DNA of 64,000 nt, taken from the NCBI GenBank assembly GCA_016214855.1, contig JACRMT010000007.1, positions 1-64,000 on the forward strand, read 5' to 3'. This DNA is from Nitrospirota bacterium. Lineage in GTDB: Bacteria; Nitrospirota; Thermodesulfovibrionia; Thermodesulfovibrionales; UBA6898. The position numbers and the translations under genes are program-made. Position 1 is the stretch's first letter; the number at the start of each line of letters is the position of its first letter. Below are positions 44,317 to 55,165 of the stretch, piece by piece. A model generated the notes under the pieces. It worked only from the letters and a program-made list of their open reading frames with translations, searched no databases and was not told the DNA's origin.

Positions 44317-44523
44317 TTACCAGGCAAGAGAGAGGAGACACTGAAGATCTGACTGAAGGATATTGAACTTGCAGCTAAGCAGCATACACTGCCGTGAGCG
44401 GTAGCAGTGTCCTTCTTTTATAACGACATGCACACATATGCCGGTTTTGTCCCGATGCGGGCAGAGGATATGCAGTTTGCCCGTTGCTTCAGAATAGTGA
44501 CTGTCTTTGAGGTGATATCTCAT
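44317..44523 (-). CDS. possible small Cys/His protein
   Basis: The 68-residue frame reads CPHRDKTGICVHVVIKEGHC and SRQCMLLSC, which could be a small metal-binding protein. A TATAAT (44527-44532) lies only 3 nt before the ATG, so the start would not have a leader. I cannot assign it, and it may be spurious. The surrounding 44171-44646 gap otherwise holds only the HU terminator. Confidence 0.35.
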   Translation of the reverse strand: MRYHLKDSHYSEATGKLHILCPHRDKTGICVHVVIKEGHCYRSRQCMLLSCKFNILQSDLQCLLSLAW

Positions 44524-44588
44524 TGCCGTATTATACCGCTCTGAGGCTGAAGGGGGTATTGTATGCCGGAAATAAAACGTCCGCCCGC

Positions 44589-44624
44589 AAAAAAAAGCCC
44601 CGGAGGAATGATCATCCGGGGCTT
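44589..44624 (-). terminator. intrinsic terminator of the HU gene
   Basis: On the minus strand AAGCCCCGGA and TCCGGGGCTT form a 10-bp stem with a 10-nt loop, and eight T residues follow. It begins 22 nt after the HU stop. Confidence 0.92.
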
Positions 44625-44646
44625 CTCTGTATACCCTAAAATCCGA

Positions 44647-44922
44647 CTACTTGTTGACTGCGTCCTTGAAAGCCTTGCCAGCGCTGAACTTGGGGAGCTT
44701 CTTCGCAGCGATCTTGATGGCCTTGCCGGTCTGAGGATTTCTTCCGGTCCTTGCTTTCCTCTTTGACTGTGAGAAAGTGCCGAATCCAACAAGGGAAACC
44801 TTGTCGCCCTTCTTGACCGACTTGATGATTGCCTCGATAGCTCCATCAAGTGCCTTGCCTGCGCAAGCCTTGGTGCAGTCTGATGCCTCTGCCATCTTTT
44901 CGATAAGTTCTGCCTTTGTCAT
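44647..44922 (-). CDS. HU-family DNA-binding protein
   Basis: The 91-residue nucleoid protein starts [25 protein letters not shown] and has [38 protein letters not shown] in two parts, the HU/IHF beta-arm with the conserved RNPQTG. It bends and compacts DNA. Two cysteines in the helical part are unusual. A strong promoter and an AGGAGG site precede it. Confidence 0.96.
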   Translation of the reverse strand: MTKAELIEKMAEASDCTKACAGKALDGAIEAIIKSVKKGDKVSLVGFGTFSQSKRKARTGRNPQTGKAIKIAAKKLPKFSAGKAFKDAVNK

Positions 44923-44967
44923 ACCCTAATCCTCCTATTGGAATTATTAACTGAATCTCTGCCGTTA

Positions 44968-44997
44968 ATCATATTTAAAGAGGGTTCACCCTGTCAA
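44968..44997 (-). promoter_or_regulatory. promoter of the HU gene
   Basis: On the minus strand TTGACA (44992-44997) and TATGAT (44968-44973) are 18 nt apart. The spacer starts with the palindrome GGGTGAACCC, next to the -35. Confidence 0.75.
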
Positions 44998-45037
44998 TGG
45001 AATTTGCGTGTTAGGAAAAAATTGTGAAAGAATGAAG

Positions 45038-45114
45038 TGGTGCCCCCTGCATGATTCGAACATGCGGCCCCAGGTTTAGGAAACCTGTGCTCTATCCGAC
45101 TGAGCTAAGGGGGC
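45038..45114 (-). tRNA. tRNA-Arg (anticodon CCU)
   Basis: The 77-nt minus-strand sequence begins GCCCCCTTAGCTCAGT and ends with the pairing GGGGGC and an encoded ACCA. The anticodon loop is TTTCCTAAA (CCU), and the T-loop GTTCGAATC is present. No promoter is evident apart from the region shared with upstream sequence. Confidence 0.95.
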
Positions 45115-45220
45115 ATATGCATAGCAACACTGCAAAATTGCAGCAATAGGAAAATATCTTATATCTGTTTATGGGTATGTGTCAACCGAATCAACCTTCT
45201 GCATCGCTGCCTGTGCTGGC

Positions 45221-45250
45221 TTTACAATGCCTCGAGCCTGATTGCATAAT
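45221..45250 (+). promoter_or_regulatory. possible promoter of the lipoprotein gene
   Basis: TTTACA (45221-45226) and CATAAT (45245-45250) are 18 nt apart, just before the AAGGAGG ribosome site and the ATG at 45276. Confidence 0.5.
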
Positions 45251-45275
45251 ACTGTATCAGCAAGGAGGTCTTATC

Positions 45276-46007
45276 ATGCAAAAAAGATATTCCTGGTTCC
45301 TGCCGCTCATTATTGTCGCTGCCCTTTTCCTGAATCAGGGGTGTGCTTCAACGCCCAATCAAGCGCTTCTTAACCACGACCGGGCAACACTCGGTCCGAT
45401 AAAGATGATCCGCTATGAAACCCCTGGCATTCTCAAGTCGTCAGGCACCGAAACCGGCGTCATGGCCCTGGCGACCCTTGCGGTGCCCGGCGGATCTGCC
45501 CTTTTTGTGGTAGGCGATGCTTATAGTAAAGCACGCGGTGCAGATACCCAGTATCTGATCCCTGATTTCGGTTCAATGGTCATGGACAGGTTTCTTGAAT
45601 GCGTTAATGAGAAGGCGCCGGGTTGGCCCGAACTCTCGGCAGTCAGGGAACCGCTGAAGGAGGAACTTAACGAAAACATAAAGACAGCGATCATCGAACT
45701 CGATGTCAAGCGTCTTGCCTATGGGAGCATCGACCTTACACGCGGCGGCATCATACTGGACCGCGGAATGGACAAAGGAGTCATTGCTGACGGATTTATG
45801 GCAAAGACCGTGGTCACCATGAAGGACCCGCAGGGCGATGTCCTTTGGCAGAAGAGCTATGTCTATTTATCAAAAGACCATGACCGGGGCATGTCACTCG
45901 ATGAACTCGAAGCGAATAACTGCGATCTCCTGAAGGAGGAAATGATATTTGCTGCAGAGATGACCGTCCAGGACTTTGTCAATCACCTGAACGGGAGCGC
46001 GAATTAG
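45276..46007 (+). CDS. lipoprotein of unknown function
   Basis: The 243-residue protein has a lipobox LNQGC (Cys23). The mature part has no motif that I recognise. It has Gly-rich hydrophobic stretches (LATLAVPGGSALFVVGDAYSK) and ends in an acidic helix-rich tail. AAGGAGG lies 7 nt before ATG 45276. It is likely anchored in the outer or inner membrane. It does not seem to be in an operon. Confidence 0.8.
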   Translation: MQKRYSWFLPLIIVAALFLNQGCASTPNQALLNHDRATLGPIKMIRYETPGILKSSGTETGVMALATLAVPGGSALFVVGDAYSKARGADTQYLIPDFGSMVMDRFLECVNEKAPGWPELSAVREPLKEELNENIKTAIIELDVKRLAYGSIDLTRGGIILDRGMDKGVIADGFMAKTVVTMKDPQGDVLWQKSYVYLSKDHDRGMSLDELEANNCDLLKEEMIFAAEMTVQDFVNHLNGSAN

Positions 46008-46082
46008 AACGCGATCGTTATTTTGATGTTAGCGCCTTGTCAGCCTTACGGCCTCCGATGACTGCAATGAGGAAGCTGCGTT

Positions 46083-46343
46083 TTATTTCTGTGAGGCCGC
46101 ATTCTGAGGCGCCACAATGACCATCTTCACCCACGGTATTTCAGCCTTGATCCTGTCACCTATGGCCCTGACCAGGTCCATGCGGGTCATATGTCAACGC
46201 CAGCAGTAGCCCGTAGGCCGTATCCGCACATCATGATCTTTAATGTCCACAAATTCGATATCGCCGCCGAGAGCCGTATAGTTAGGTTTCAGCTCTTCTA
46301 TGATCTGCTTGATTTTCTGAATATCTTTCTCTATATTTTCCAT
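46083..46343 (-). CDS. NifU-like protein with in-frame UGA (candidate selenoprotein)
   Basis: The frame from ATG 46343 runs 49 codons to a TGA at 46194-46196 and, if read through, 36 more to TAA at 46083. It encodes the NifU C-terminal fold: LGGDIEFVDIKDHDVRIR, then TGYCWR-U-HMTRMDLV, then EIPWVKMVIV. The family has CxxC here; the UGA replaces the second Cys, giving CxxU. A hairpin with loop GGUC lies 20 nt after the UGA (46162-46181). AAGGAG precedes the ATG. A one-base nonsense mutation from Cys is the alternative. Confidence 0.72.
46162..46181 (-). other. SECIS-like hairpin after the UGA
   Basis: On the minus strand AUGGACCU pairs with AGGGCCAU in seven Watson-Crick pairs and one A-G mismatch, with a 4-nt loop GGUC. 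The loop's first G is the 21st base after the UGA. The loop matches the GGUC of the E. coli fdhF SECIS (which sits 18 nt after its UGA). It could be a chance fold in a coding region. Confidence 0.5.
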
Positions 46344-46393
46344 GAGTCTCCTTTTTAAAAATAAGCAAATAATTGTAACAGATTGGAGCTACT

Positions 46394-46897
46394 TTGGACA
46401 TGCTTGAAAGTATAAAGGCCCGGCGCAGCGTCAGGAAGTTCACATCAGATCAGGTTCCTGATGACCTGATAGCAAAGATCCTTGAGGCCGGGCGATGGGC
46501 GCCATCAGGTCTGAACAATCAGGCCTGGCGCTTTGCTGTTGTAACGGATAAAGCAACCATTAAAAAGATCTCCGGACTGACCCGCTACGCGAAGATAGTG
46601 CTTGCCGCGCAGGCGCTGATACCGGTATTCCTTGATACTGCCAGGAGCTATCACCGGGAGAAGGACATTCAGTCGATCGGCGCCTGCCTGCAGAACATGC
46701 TCCTTGAAGTTCACGCTCTCGGACTCGGTGCTGTCTGGCTCGGCGAGATCATTAAGAGCAGCGAACCGATAAAACAGCTCCTCGGCCTGCCTGAGGAATT
46801 GGAACTTATGGCTGTGATCGCTATGGGATATCCTGATGAAACGCCGCGTTCAACAAAAAGAAAAGAACTGAAAGAGCTGATCGTGTACCGCGATTAG
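46394..46897 (+). CDS. nitroreductase-family protein
   Basis: The 167-residue FMN protein has the signature IKARRSVRKFTSDQVPDDLI, WAPSGLNNQAWRF and the C-terminal MAVIAMGYPDETP. Members reduce nitro compounds, quinones or enones with NAD(P)H. A TTG start at 46394 has GGAG 5-6 nt upstream; ATG 46400 has poorer spacing. Substrate unknown. Confidence 0.92.
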   Translation: MDMLESIKARRSVRKFTSDQVPDDLIAKILEAGRWAPSGLNNQAWRFAVVTDKATIKKISGLTRYAKIVLAAQALIPVFLDTARSYHREKDIQSIGACLQNMLLEVHALGLGAVWLGEIIKSSEPIKQLLGLPEELELMAVIAMGYPDETPRSTKRKELKELIVYRD

Positions 46898-46935
46898 CCG
46901 GAGCTGCTCAGGTTGTTTAGACCGAGAAGTTATGA

Positions 46936-47877
46936 TCAGCCTTTCATGGAAACTGCTGATGAAGGCTGGAAATTCTTCCCCTGGACCGTATCCCTGGCCA
47001 TGAGGTTCTTTTCAATGTCGCTCAGGATCTGGTGCCTGTTCTTCCCCCATACAGGCGCGATGAGGATGTCGTCAGGCGCGGTCGCAAAAAGCCGCTGGAA
47101 CACGATATGCGGTGCGGTCCTCTCCATAAAATCAACCACAAAATCGAGATATTCCTGGTATCCGAAAACCGGGAACGGATGGTCTTTATACATTTCTGCC
47201 AACGGCGTGTCCTTAACGATCTGCAGTTGATGCACCTTCAGGAACTCGATCGGCAGCAATGACATCTCTTCAGCCATGGCAAGCGTTTCCTGGCGGGTCT
47301 CGGTCGGGAATCCTGCTATAAGATGAGCTCCGATATGGATGCCCCTGTCTTTAGTCATCTCTACGGCCCGAAGGAACGCCATATAATCGTGGCCCCGCTG
47401 AATGAAATCGAGGCTCTTGTCATGCATTGACTGAAGCCCGTATTCGATCAGAACAAAGTATTGCGAGGCAAGAGATTCGAGCATCCTGATCTTCTCCGGA
47501 TCAACAGCATCCGGCCGTGTGCCGATCGCAAGACCTATCACGTCAGGCTCAGAGAGGGCTTCTCTATAGAACCTTTCCAGTTCTTCAACAGGGGCGTATG
47601 TATTGGTATAGGCCTGAAAATAAACAAGGAACTTTGCTGCCTGGAAACGTTTTTTTGTATGACTGATGCCGTTTCTTACCTGCTCGGCGATGGCCAATGA
47701 GGGCTTGCAGGAGCTTGGTCTGAAACTGTCGTTGTTGCAATAAATGCAGCCCGAGAAGCCGAGCGTCCCGTCCCTGTTTGGACAGGTGAATCCGGCATCC
47801 ACATTGACCTTGTAGACTGTCGTGCCAAAGGTCCTGCGCATATGGGCACCGAATGAATTATATCTCTGCATGGTCAA
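46936..47877 (-). CDS. radical-SAM protein of the YhcC/TIGR01212 family
   Basis: The 313-residue protein has the family's unusual cluster motif CPNRDGTLGFSGCIYC and the following NNDSFRP. Other motifs are RTFGTTVYKVNVDAGFT and KVHQLQIVKDTPLAEMY. No reaction is established for the family. TTG 47877 has AAGGA 6 nt upstream, while ATG 47871 is 12 nt away. Confidence 0.9.
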   Translation of the reverse strand: MTMQRYNSFGAHMRRTFGTTVYKVNVDAGFTCPNRDGTLGFSGCIYCNNDSFRPSSCKPSLAIAEQVRNGISHTKKRFQAAKFLVYFQAYTNTYAPVEELERFYREALSEPDVIGLAIGTRPDAVDPEKIRMLESLASQYFVLIEYGLQSMHDKSLDFIQRGHDYMAFLRAVEMTKDRGIHIGAHLIAGFPTETRQETLAMAEEMSLLPIEFLKVHQLQIVKDTPLAEMYKDHPFPVFGYQEYLDFVVDFMERTAPHIVFQRLFATAPDDILIAPVWGKNRHQILSDIEKNLMARDTVQGKNFQPSSAVSMKG

Positions 47878-47980
47878 TTATCATCCTTATAGAAAGCCCT
47901 TGTCAAACGACCGGATGGAAAGCCAGATCGCCCTCTTGCCGGCAGACGCCGCCCGGAAATGCATGAGAGACTGTCTTTGG

Positions 47981-49387
47981 TCAGTGCCGTGCGAGGCCTG
48001 TTTTTCGCGCCGCCTCAGCAACGGCATGGGCAACAGATGATGCCACTTTGCGGTCGAAGATGCTCGGAATGATATAGTCATCATGCAGTTCATCCGTAGA
48101 AATTACCTGGGCAATCGCCTGTGCGGCAGCGAACTTGACCGCCTCGTTCACCCCTTTTGCCCTGACGTCAAGAAGACCTCTGAATATGCCGGGAAAACCG
48201 AGCACATTATTGATCTGGTTCGGATAGTCTGACCTTCCCGTAGCAAGGATCTTCGCAAGGGGAAGGGCGTCCTCGGGAGATACCTCCGGCTCAGGATTTG
48301 CCAGGGCAAACACAATGGGATCCTTTGCCATCTTCCTGATATCATCCGCTGCGATCACATTCGGACCGGACAGACCGATGAAGACATTGGCTCCTGTGAG
48401 GGCTTCGACAATGCTGCCCTTTATTTTCCTTGGATTGGTCTTCTTTGCAAGAAGCCTCTTGTATGGGTTCATATACTTTTTTCTGCCCTGATAGACTGCA
48501 CCGGTTCTGTCACAGACAATAATGTCCTTAATGCCGAACGCTGTTAGCATGTTTGCGTTTGCGATCCCGGCAGCACCTGCGCCGGCAATAACAACACGGA
48601 ACTTCCTGATATCCTTTTTGAGCAGCCTGCCGACATTGATGAGCGCTGCAAGAACAACAACTGCCGTGCCGTGCTGATCGTCATGGAAAACCGGGATGTC
48701 CAGCATCTCCTGGAGCCGACGCTCTATTTCGAAGCAGCGCGGTCCTGAAATATCTTCCAGATTAATACCCCCAAACGGAACCGCTATGTTTTTCACCGTG
48801 GCTATGATCTCTTCAGTATCCTTGGTGTTCAAGGCAATAGGAAATGCGTCAATCCCGCCGAATTCCTTGAAGAGCATCGCCTTGCCTTCCATGACCGGCA
48901 TTGCAGCCTCAGGCCCGATATCGCCGAGACCGAGCACGGCCGTGCCATCGGTGACAACAGCGACCGAATTGCCTTTGATCGTATATTTATACGTATGTTC
49001 CTTATGCTCAAAAATATCCATACAGACGCGGGCAACGCCCGGCGTATAGACCTTTGAGAGATCTGCCCGGTCTTTGACCGCGATCTTGTTGTGGATCTCT
49101 ATCTTGCCGCCCTCATGTGCCGAGAAGGTTCTGTCCATCACCCTCAGCACCCTGATACCCCTCATCTCCTTTATGGCACGGGCAATCGCAATTTCGTGCT
49201 CTGCGTCGCGGGCATTGACCGTAACATCCCTGATGATCTTGCCCTTTTCGACACGAACGATATCAACGGACCCAAGGTCTCCTCCTGCCAGGCTGAGCAC
49301 GGTTGCAAGCTGGGCAAACATGCCGATACGATTGTCGATCTCAAGACGCAGGGTGATACTGTAGCTTGGACTTGGCTGGTGAGACAT
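47981..49387 (-). CDS. NAD-dependent malic enzyme with N-terminal ACT domain
   Basis: The 468-residue protein has an ACT domain (residues ~5-85: SITLRLEIDNRIGMFAQLATVLS) and then a bacterial malic enzyme: DLSKVYTPGVARVCMDI, VTDGTAVLGLGDIGPEAAMPVMEGK, and FHDDQHGTAVV with the metal ligands, then a Rossmann NAD domain. It decarboxylates malate to pyruvate. The ACT domain could bind an amino acid. GGAGG lies 5 nt before ATG 49387. Confidence 0.95.
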   Translation of the reverse strand: MSHQPSPSYSITLRLEIDNRIGMFAQLATVLSLAGGDLGSVDIVRVEKGKIIRDVTVNARDAEHEIAIARAIKEMRGIRVLRVMDRTFSAHEGGKIEIHNKIAVKDRADLSKVYTPGVARVCMDIFEHKEHTYKYTIKGNSVAVVTDGTAVLGLGDIGPEAAMPVMEGKAMLFKEFGGIDAFPIALNTKDTEEIIATVKNIAVPFGGINLEDISGPRCFEIERRLQEMLDIPVFHDDQHGTAVVVLAALINVGRLLKKDIRKFRVVIAGAGAAGIANANMLTAFGIKDIIVCDRTGAVYQGRKKYMNPYKRLLAKKTNPRKIKGSIVEALTGANVFIGLSGPNVIAADDIRKMAKDPIVFALANPEPEVSPEDALPLAKILATGRSDYPNQINNVLGFPGIFRGLLDVRAKGVNEAVKFAAAQAIAQVISTDELHDDYIIPSIFDRKVASSVAHAVAEAARKTGLARH

Positions 49388-49515
49388 GGTTTCCTCCAAA
49401 GACGTAAGATGTGTTTTATTATCCCACAGTTCGTCGTATAATACAGCAAGACTTTTATTGGCTCAATAGCGACTGTGTCAGAATAGTTCCTATATATCGC
49501 GCAGGGATAGGGGTT

Positions 49516-50190
49516 ATGATACTGTTTCAAAACAGGGTAGGCAGAAAGATCGTGATGTCCCTTACCGGGCTTGCCATGGTTATTTTTGTCATTATCCATC
49601 TCCTTGGCAATGCCTCCCTGTTCAGCGGCCCGGATGGGATCAATGCGTACGGGAAGCTTTTGCACAGCCTCGGCGCTTTTCTCTGGCTTATCCGCCTGAT
49701 CATGCTTACAGCCCTCTGCCTGCATATTCTTTTCGGTATCCATCTCACTCTTGAGAACCGTGCAGCAAAACCTCAGCGGTACGCTGTCCGCAAAGATCTC
49801 AGCTCGACCTTTGCAGGCAGGAATATGATCTGGACAGGCCTGCTCATTGCCAGCTATCTTTTATATCATCTTCTGCATTTTACTTTGGAGGTGATCTATC
49901 CAGGACTGGCGGCCTATCAAAATCCTGACGCTGCAGGCAGGCCTGATATCTTTATGATGGTGGTACTCAGTTTCAGGAATATATCTGTGGCAGGGCTCTA
50001 TGTCCTTGCCATGGGAGCACTCGCACTGCACCTCAGTCACGGCATACAGAGTATGTTCCAGACCCTTGGCCTGAACAATGAAAGAACCCTTCCTGCAGTT
50101 ATAAAGATAGGCACGATCGCGGCTGTGGTCCTTTTTCTCGGTTACATATCTATCCCGGTAAGTATAGTTGCCGGCCTGGTAGGAAGGTAA
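49516..50190 (+). CDS. sdhC: succinate dehydrogenase/fumarate reductase cytochrome b subunit
   Basis: The 224-residue protein has five hydrophobic helices and four candidate heme-ligand histidines ([34 protein letters not shown]). This is the pattern of the di-heme single-subunit anchor of the Wolinella/Bacillus type. It links to the flavin and iron-sulfur subunits that follow. ATG 49516 begins the conserved part; an extension from 49411 is unlikely. Confidence 0.93.
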   Translation: MILFQNRVGRKIVMSLTGLAMVIFVIIHLLGNASLFSGPDGINAYGKLLHSLGAFLWLIRLIMLTALCLHILFGIHLTLENRAAKPQRYAVRKDLSSTFAGRNMIWTGLLIASYLLYHLLHFTLEVIYPGLAAYQNPDAAGRPDIFMMVVLSFRNISVAGLYVLAMGALALHLSHGIQSMFQTLGLNNERTLPAVIKIGTIAAVVLFLGYISIPVSIVAGLVGR

Positions 50191-50194
50191 AACC

Positions 50195-52107
<1,913 letters not shown>

Positions 52108-52108
<1 letters not shown>

Positions 52109-52884
52109 TGGACCTGACCCTTTTCGTCTGGAGACAGAAGGGCCCTGCGGACAAGGGAAGACTTGAAGAGCTCCCGGCTGCAGGCATCAGCCCTGACATG
52201 TCGTTCCTTGAGATGCTTGATTTGGTGAACGAGGAACTGATCAGAAAGGGCAAAGAGCCCATAGCCTTTGACCATGACTGCAGGGAAGGTATCTGCGGCA
52301 TGTGTTCCCAGGTGATAAACGGCATCCCCCACGGCCCGCAGAAAAAAACTACGGTCTGTCAACTGCATATGCGCAACTTTAGAGATGGCGATACTATTTA
52401 TATTGAACCCTGGAAGGCAAGGGCCTTCCCGGTGATCAAAGACCTGATTGTTGACAGAAGCAGCCTTGACCGCATTATCCAGTCTGGCGGGTACGTGTCA
52501 GTGCATACAGGTGGCGTTCCGGACGCAAATACTGTGCTGATATCCAAAGAGGAGGCTGATACTGCGATGGATGCGGCCGAATGCATAGGATGCGGCGCAT
52601 GCGTGGCAGCCTGTCCTAATGGTTCAGCCATGCTCTTTACAGGAGCAAAGGTGTCGCATCTGGCAGCGCTTCCTCAGGGAAGGATAGAGGCTGCACGGCG
52701 CGTCTGCATGATGACCGCTGCAATGCTCAAGGAGGGTTTCGGCAACTGCAGCAACCACTATGAATGCGAGGCTGTATGCCCGAAAGGCATCAAGGCAAAG
52801 TTCATCGCAACATTGAACCGGGAATATATAAAGGCCATACCCGGGGAGCTGATCAAAGTCAGGGGAAAGAGCGGCAGTGATTAG
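52108..52884 (+). CDS. sdhB: succinate dehydrogenase/fumarate reductase iron-sulfur subunit
   Basis: The 258-residue protein binds three clusters. The [2Fe-2S] ligands are in [16 protein letters not shown] with a later C, and the [4Fe-4S] is in [13 protein letters not shown]. The third set is in [15 protein letters not shown]. It overlaps sdhA by 1 bp. It passes electrons between flavin and the di-heme anchor. Confidence 0.96.
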
Positions 52885-53011
52885 GACCGGCAGCTTACTG
52901 CACTATTTACCTCTTGCATTTCTAAAGAACATTCTATAAGATTTAATTATAAGCTTATAATTTAAAGCCTATGCTAATGAGCAATAATACAAACCGTCGT
53001 AAGGAGGAACC

Positions 53012-54202
53012 ATGAAACGTCTGAGCCTTATCATTCTTATGTCCTTTGTGCTGAGCCTTATTGCCTCATCGCTTTTCGCAGCAGATACCTTTGACCTTGT
53101 TATCCCGCTGCCTCTGACAGGCAAGCAGGCAAAGTTCGGCGAGATGATGAAAAGATCCTATGAGATCGCAGCAGAAGAGATCAATGCCAAGGGCGGCATC
53201 AAGAAAAAGAAAATTAACCTCTCGTTTGAAGATTCCGGCGCTAAGCCCGAGACGGCCCGCGCCATTGTCGAGAAGCTGATCGACACCAAGAAACAGCCGA
53301 TCATTGTGGGAGAATACACCTCAGCGTGTGCAAAGGCGGTTGCTGCCGTTGCCGAGGAGCGGAAGACCCCCTATCTCGTGGTTGCCAGCGCTGACGATGA
53401 CATCACCCAGAAGCATTACAAGTACGTATTCCGCCAGAACCCGGTCAATGCCCATTACAGCGACGCTGTTATCGACTTCATCAAGAATGTGGTTAAACCC
53501 AAAACCATTGCTATCCTTTTTGAAAGCTCTGCTTTCGGCACATCAGGAGCTGACGCTATGGTGAAAGATGCCGAGAAGGCAGGCATTAAGGTGGTACTGA
53601 AAGAGAAGTACGAGGCAGGCTCTGTGGACTTCAAGCCTCTTCTTTCGAAGGTCAAGGCAGCCCAGCCCGACGTTCTTTATATGGTCTCGTATGTTATGGA
53701 TGCCTCACTCCTGATGAAGCAGATCAAGGAGCTGAGGATCGATGCCAAGCTCTTTGCCGGAGGGGCAGCAGGATTTGCTATCCCTGAGTTCATTGATAAT
53801 GCAAAGGACGCGGCAGAATATGTGATCACTGCAACGCTCTGGACAACGCAGCTTAAATACCCGGGCTCAAAAGAATATGCAGAGAAATACAAAAAGAAAT
53901 ACGGCGACTATCCTTCTTATCATGGAGCATCAGCCTATTCAGCCCTTTTCGTGACCAAAGAAGCGCTCGAAAAGGCAAAGGACTGGACTCCTGAGGGAAT
54001 ACGTGCTAGCCTTAAGGCAACGAATATGACAACAGCCTTCGGCCCTGTAAAATTCGAAGACAAGGAAGGCTATCAGAACCAGAATTTCTCTGATACCTAT
54101 GTGCTGCAGGTCATTAAAGGAGAGCATGAGACCATCTGGCCTGAAAAACATGCAAGCAAAAAATATGTATACCCCATGCCGACCTGGAGAGAGAGAAGGT
54201 AA
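53012..54202 (+). CDS. ABC transporter amino-acid substrate-binding protein
   Basis: The 396-residue periplasmic protein has a signal peptide (residues 1-23, SLFA-AD) and a LivJ-type fold: PLPLTGKQAKFGEMM, KGGIKKKKINLSFEDSGAKPE and GEYTSACAKAVAAVAEERKTPYL. It binds a branched-chain amino acid or related compound. GGAGG precedes the ATG. First gene of livJHMGF. Confidence 0.92.
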   Translation: MKRLSLIILMSFVLSLIASSLFAADTFDLVIPLPLTGKQAKFGEMMKRSYEIAAEEINAKGGIKKKKINLSFEDSGAKPETARAIVEKLIDTKKQPIIVGEYTSACAKAVAAVAEERKTPYLVVASADDDITQKHYKYVFRQNPVNAHYSDAVIDFIKNVVKPKTIAILFESSAFGTSGADAMVKDAEKAGIKVVLKEKYEAGSVDFKPLLSKVKAAQPDVLYMVSYVMDASLLMKQIKELRIDAKLFAGGAAGFAIPEFIDNAKDAAEYVITATLWTTQLKYPGSKEYAEKYKKKYGDYPSYHGASAYSALFVTKEALEKAKDWTPEGIRASLKATNMTTAFGPVKFEDKEGYQNQNFSDTYVLQVIKGEHETIWPEKHASKKYVYPMPTWRERR

Positions 54203-54235
54203 TTCATTAATATGAGTAAAACCGGTTAATACCAC

Positions 54236-55165
54236 ATGACATCTGCAGGGCTTGAAGTTCTGCTGCAGACGCTGATATCAGGCCTCCTCCTTGGAGGCCT
54301 GTATGCCCTTATCGGCATCGGCATGACCCTGATCATGGGCGTCATGAAGATCATCAACCTCGCCCATGGCGAACTGATGATGGTCGGCATGTATATCGCC
54401 TATGTGCTCTTTTCCTCGTTTCATATCGACCCCTATCTGTCAATACTGATCGCTGCTCCGGTTCTTTTTTTCCTCGGCATATTTATTCAGAAGTACCTCA
54501 TAAATCCGGTGCTGAAGGTTGAAGCTATCATACCCGAAAACCAGGTCATCCTTACCGTAGGCATCGGCATGGTGCTTGCCAACATCGCCACGATCATTTT
54601 CTCGTCAGATTACAAGACCACTCCGGTCGAATATGCGACAAAGGCCTGGTACCTTTCGGACATCTGGAAGACATCGCCGATCGAGCTTTCGCTCTCGATG
54701 GCGTGGTCAGTCTCATTCTGCGTTGCCCTGCTCATCACAGCCTGCCTCTGGTTCTTTTTGGCAAAGACAGACATGGGAAAATCCATCCGGGCAACAGCAC
54801 AGGACAAGGAAGCAGCCCAGCTTATGGGGGTAAACGTTGAAAGGATGAGGGTCTTCACCTTTGGTCTCGGCTCTGCGCTTGTCGGTTCTGCCGGCTGCCT
54901 CTTCATCCCTATCTACTATCTCTACCCTGACCTGGGAGGTCAGTTTACCCTGATCGCTTTTGTCATCACGATCCTCGGCGGCCTCGGATCTACAGTCGGG
55001 GCAATTGTCGGTGGTCTTATCCTCGGCGTATTCGAATCCTTGACCTCTACCTATGTGGGCATGGGATGGGCGCCTGTGGGCAGATTTGTGATCTTTGTCG
55101 CGGCCCTTATCTTTGTGCCGGGAGGCATCATGTCGCTCTTCAAAAAGAAGAGGCTCGGAAAATGA
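54236..55165 (+). CDS. livH: branched-chain amino acid ABC permease LivH
   Basis: The 309-residue polytopic protein has about eight helices and the family signature LGGLYALIGIGMTLIMGVMKIINLAHGELMM. It ends with GGLGSTVGAIVGGLILG, the EAA-like region. It pairs with LivM to form the channel. Confidence 0.94.
   Translation: MTSAGLEVLLQTLISGLLLGGLYALIGIGMTLIMGVMKIINLAHGELMMVGMYIAYVLFSSFHIDPYLSILIAAPVLFFLGIFIQKYLINPVLKVEAIIPENQVILTVGIGMVLANIATIIFSSDYKTTPVEYATKAWYLSDIWKTSPIELSLSMAWSVSFCVALLITACLWFFLAKTDMGKSIRATAQDKEAAQLMGVNVERMRVFTFGLGSALVGSAGCLFIPIYYLYPDLGGQFTLIAFVITILGGLGSTVGAIVGGLILGVFESLTSTYVGMGWAPVGRFVIFVAALIFVPGGIMSLFKKKRLGK

Noticed and set aside
46194-46196. UGA as Gly or Trp under an alternative genetic code
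   Set aside because: Many clear genes here end at UGA at the right length (murJ, sdhB neighbours, livH, hsdS), so UGA is a normal stop.
52940-52985. Promoter for the liv operon
   Set aside because: TATAAT-like strings and a TTATAAGCTTATAA palindrome are there, but no convincing -35 lies at the right distance.
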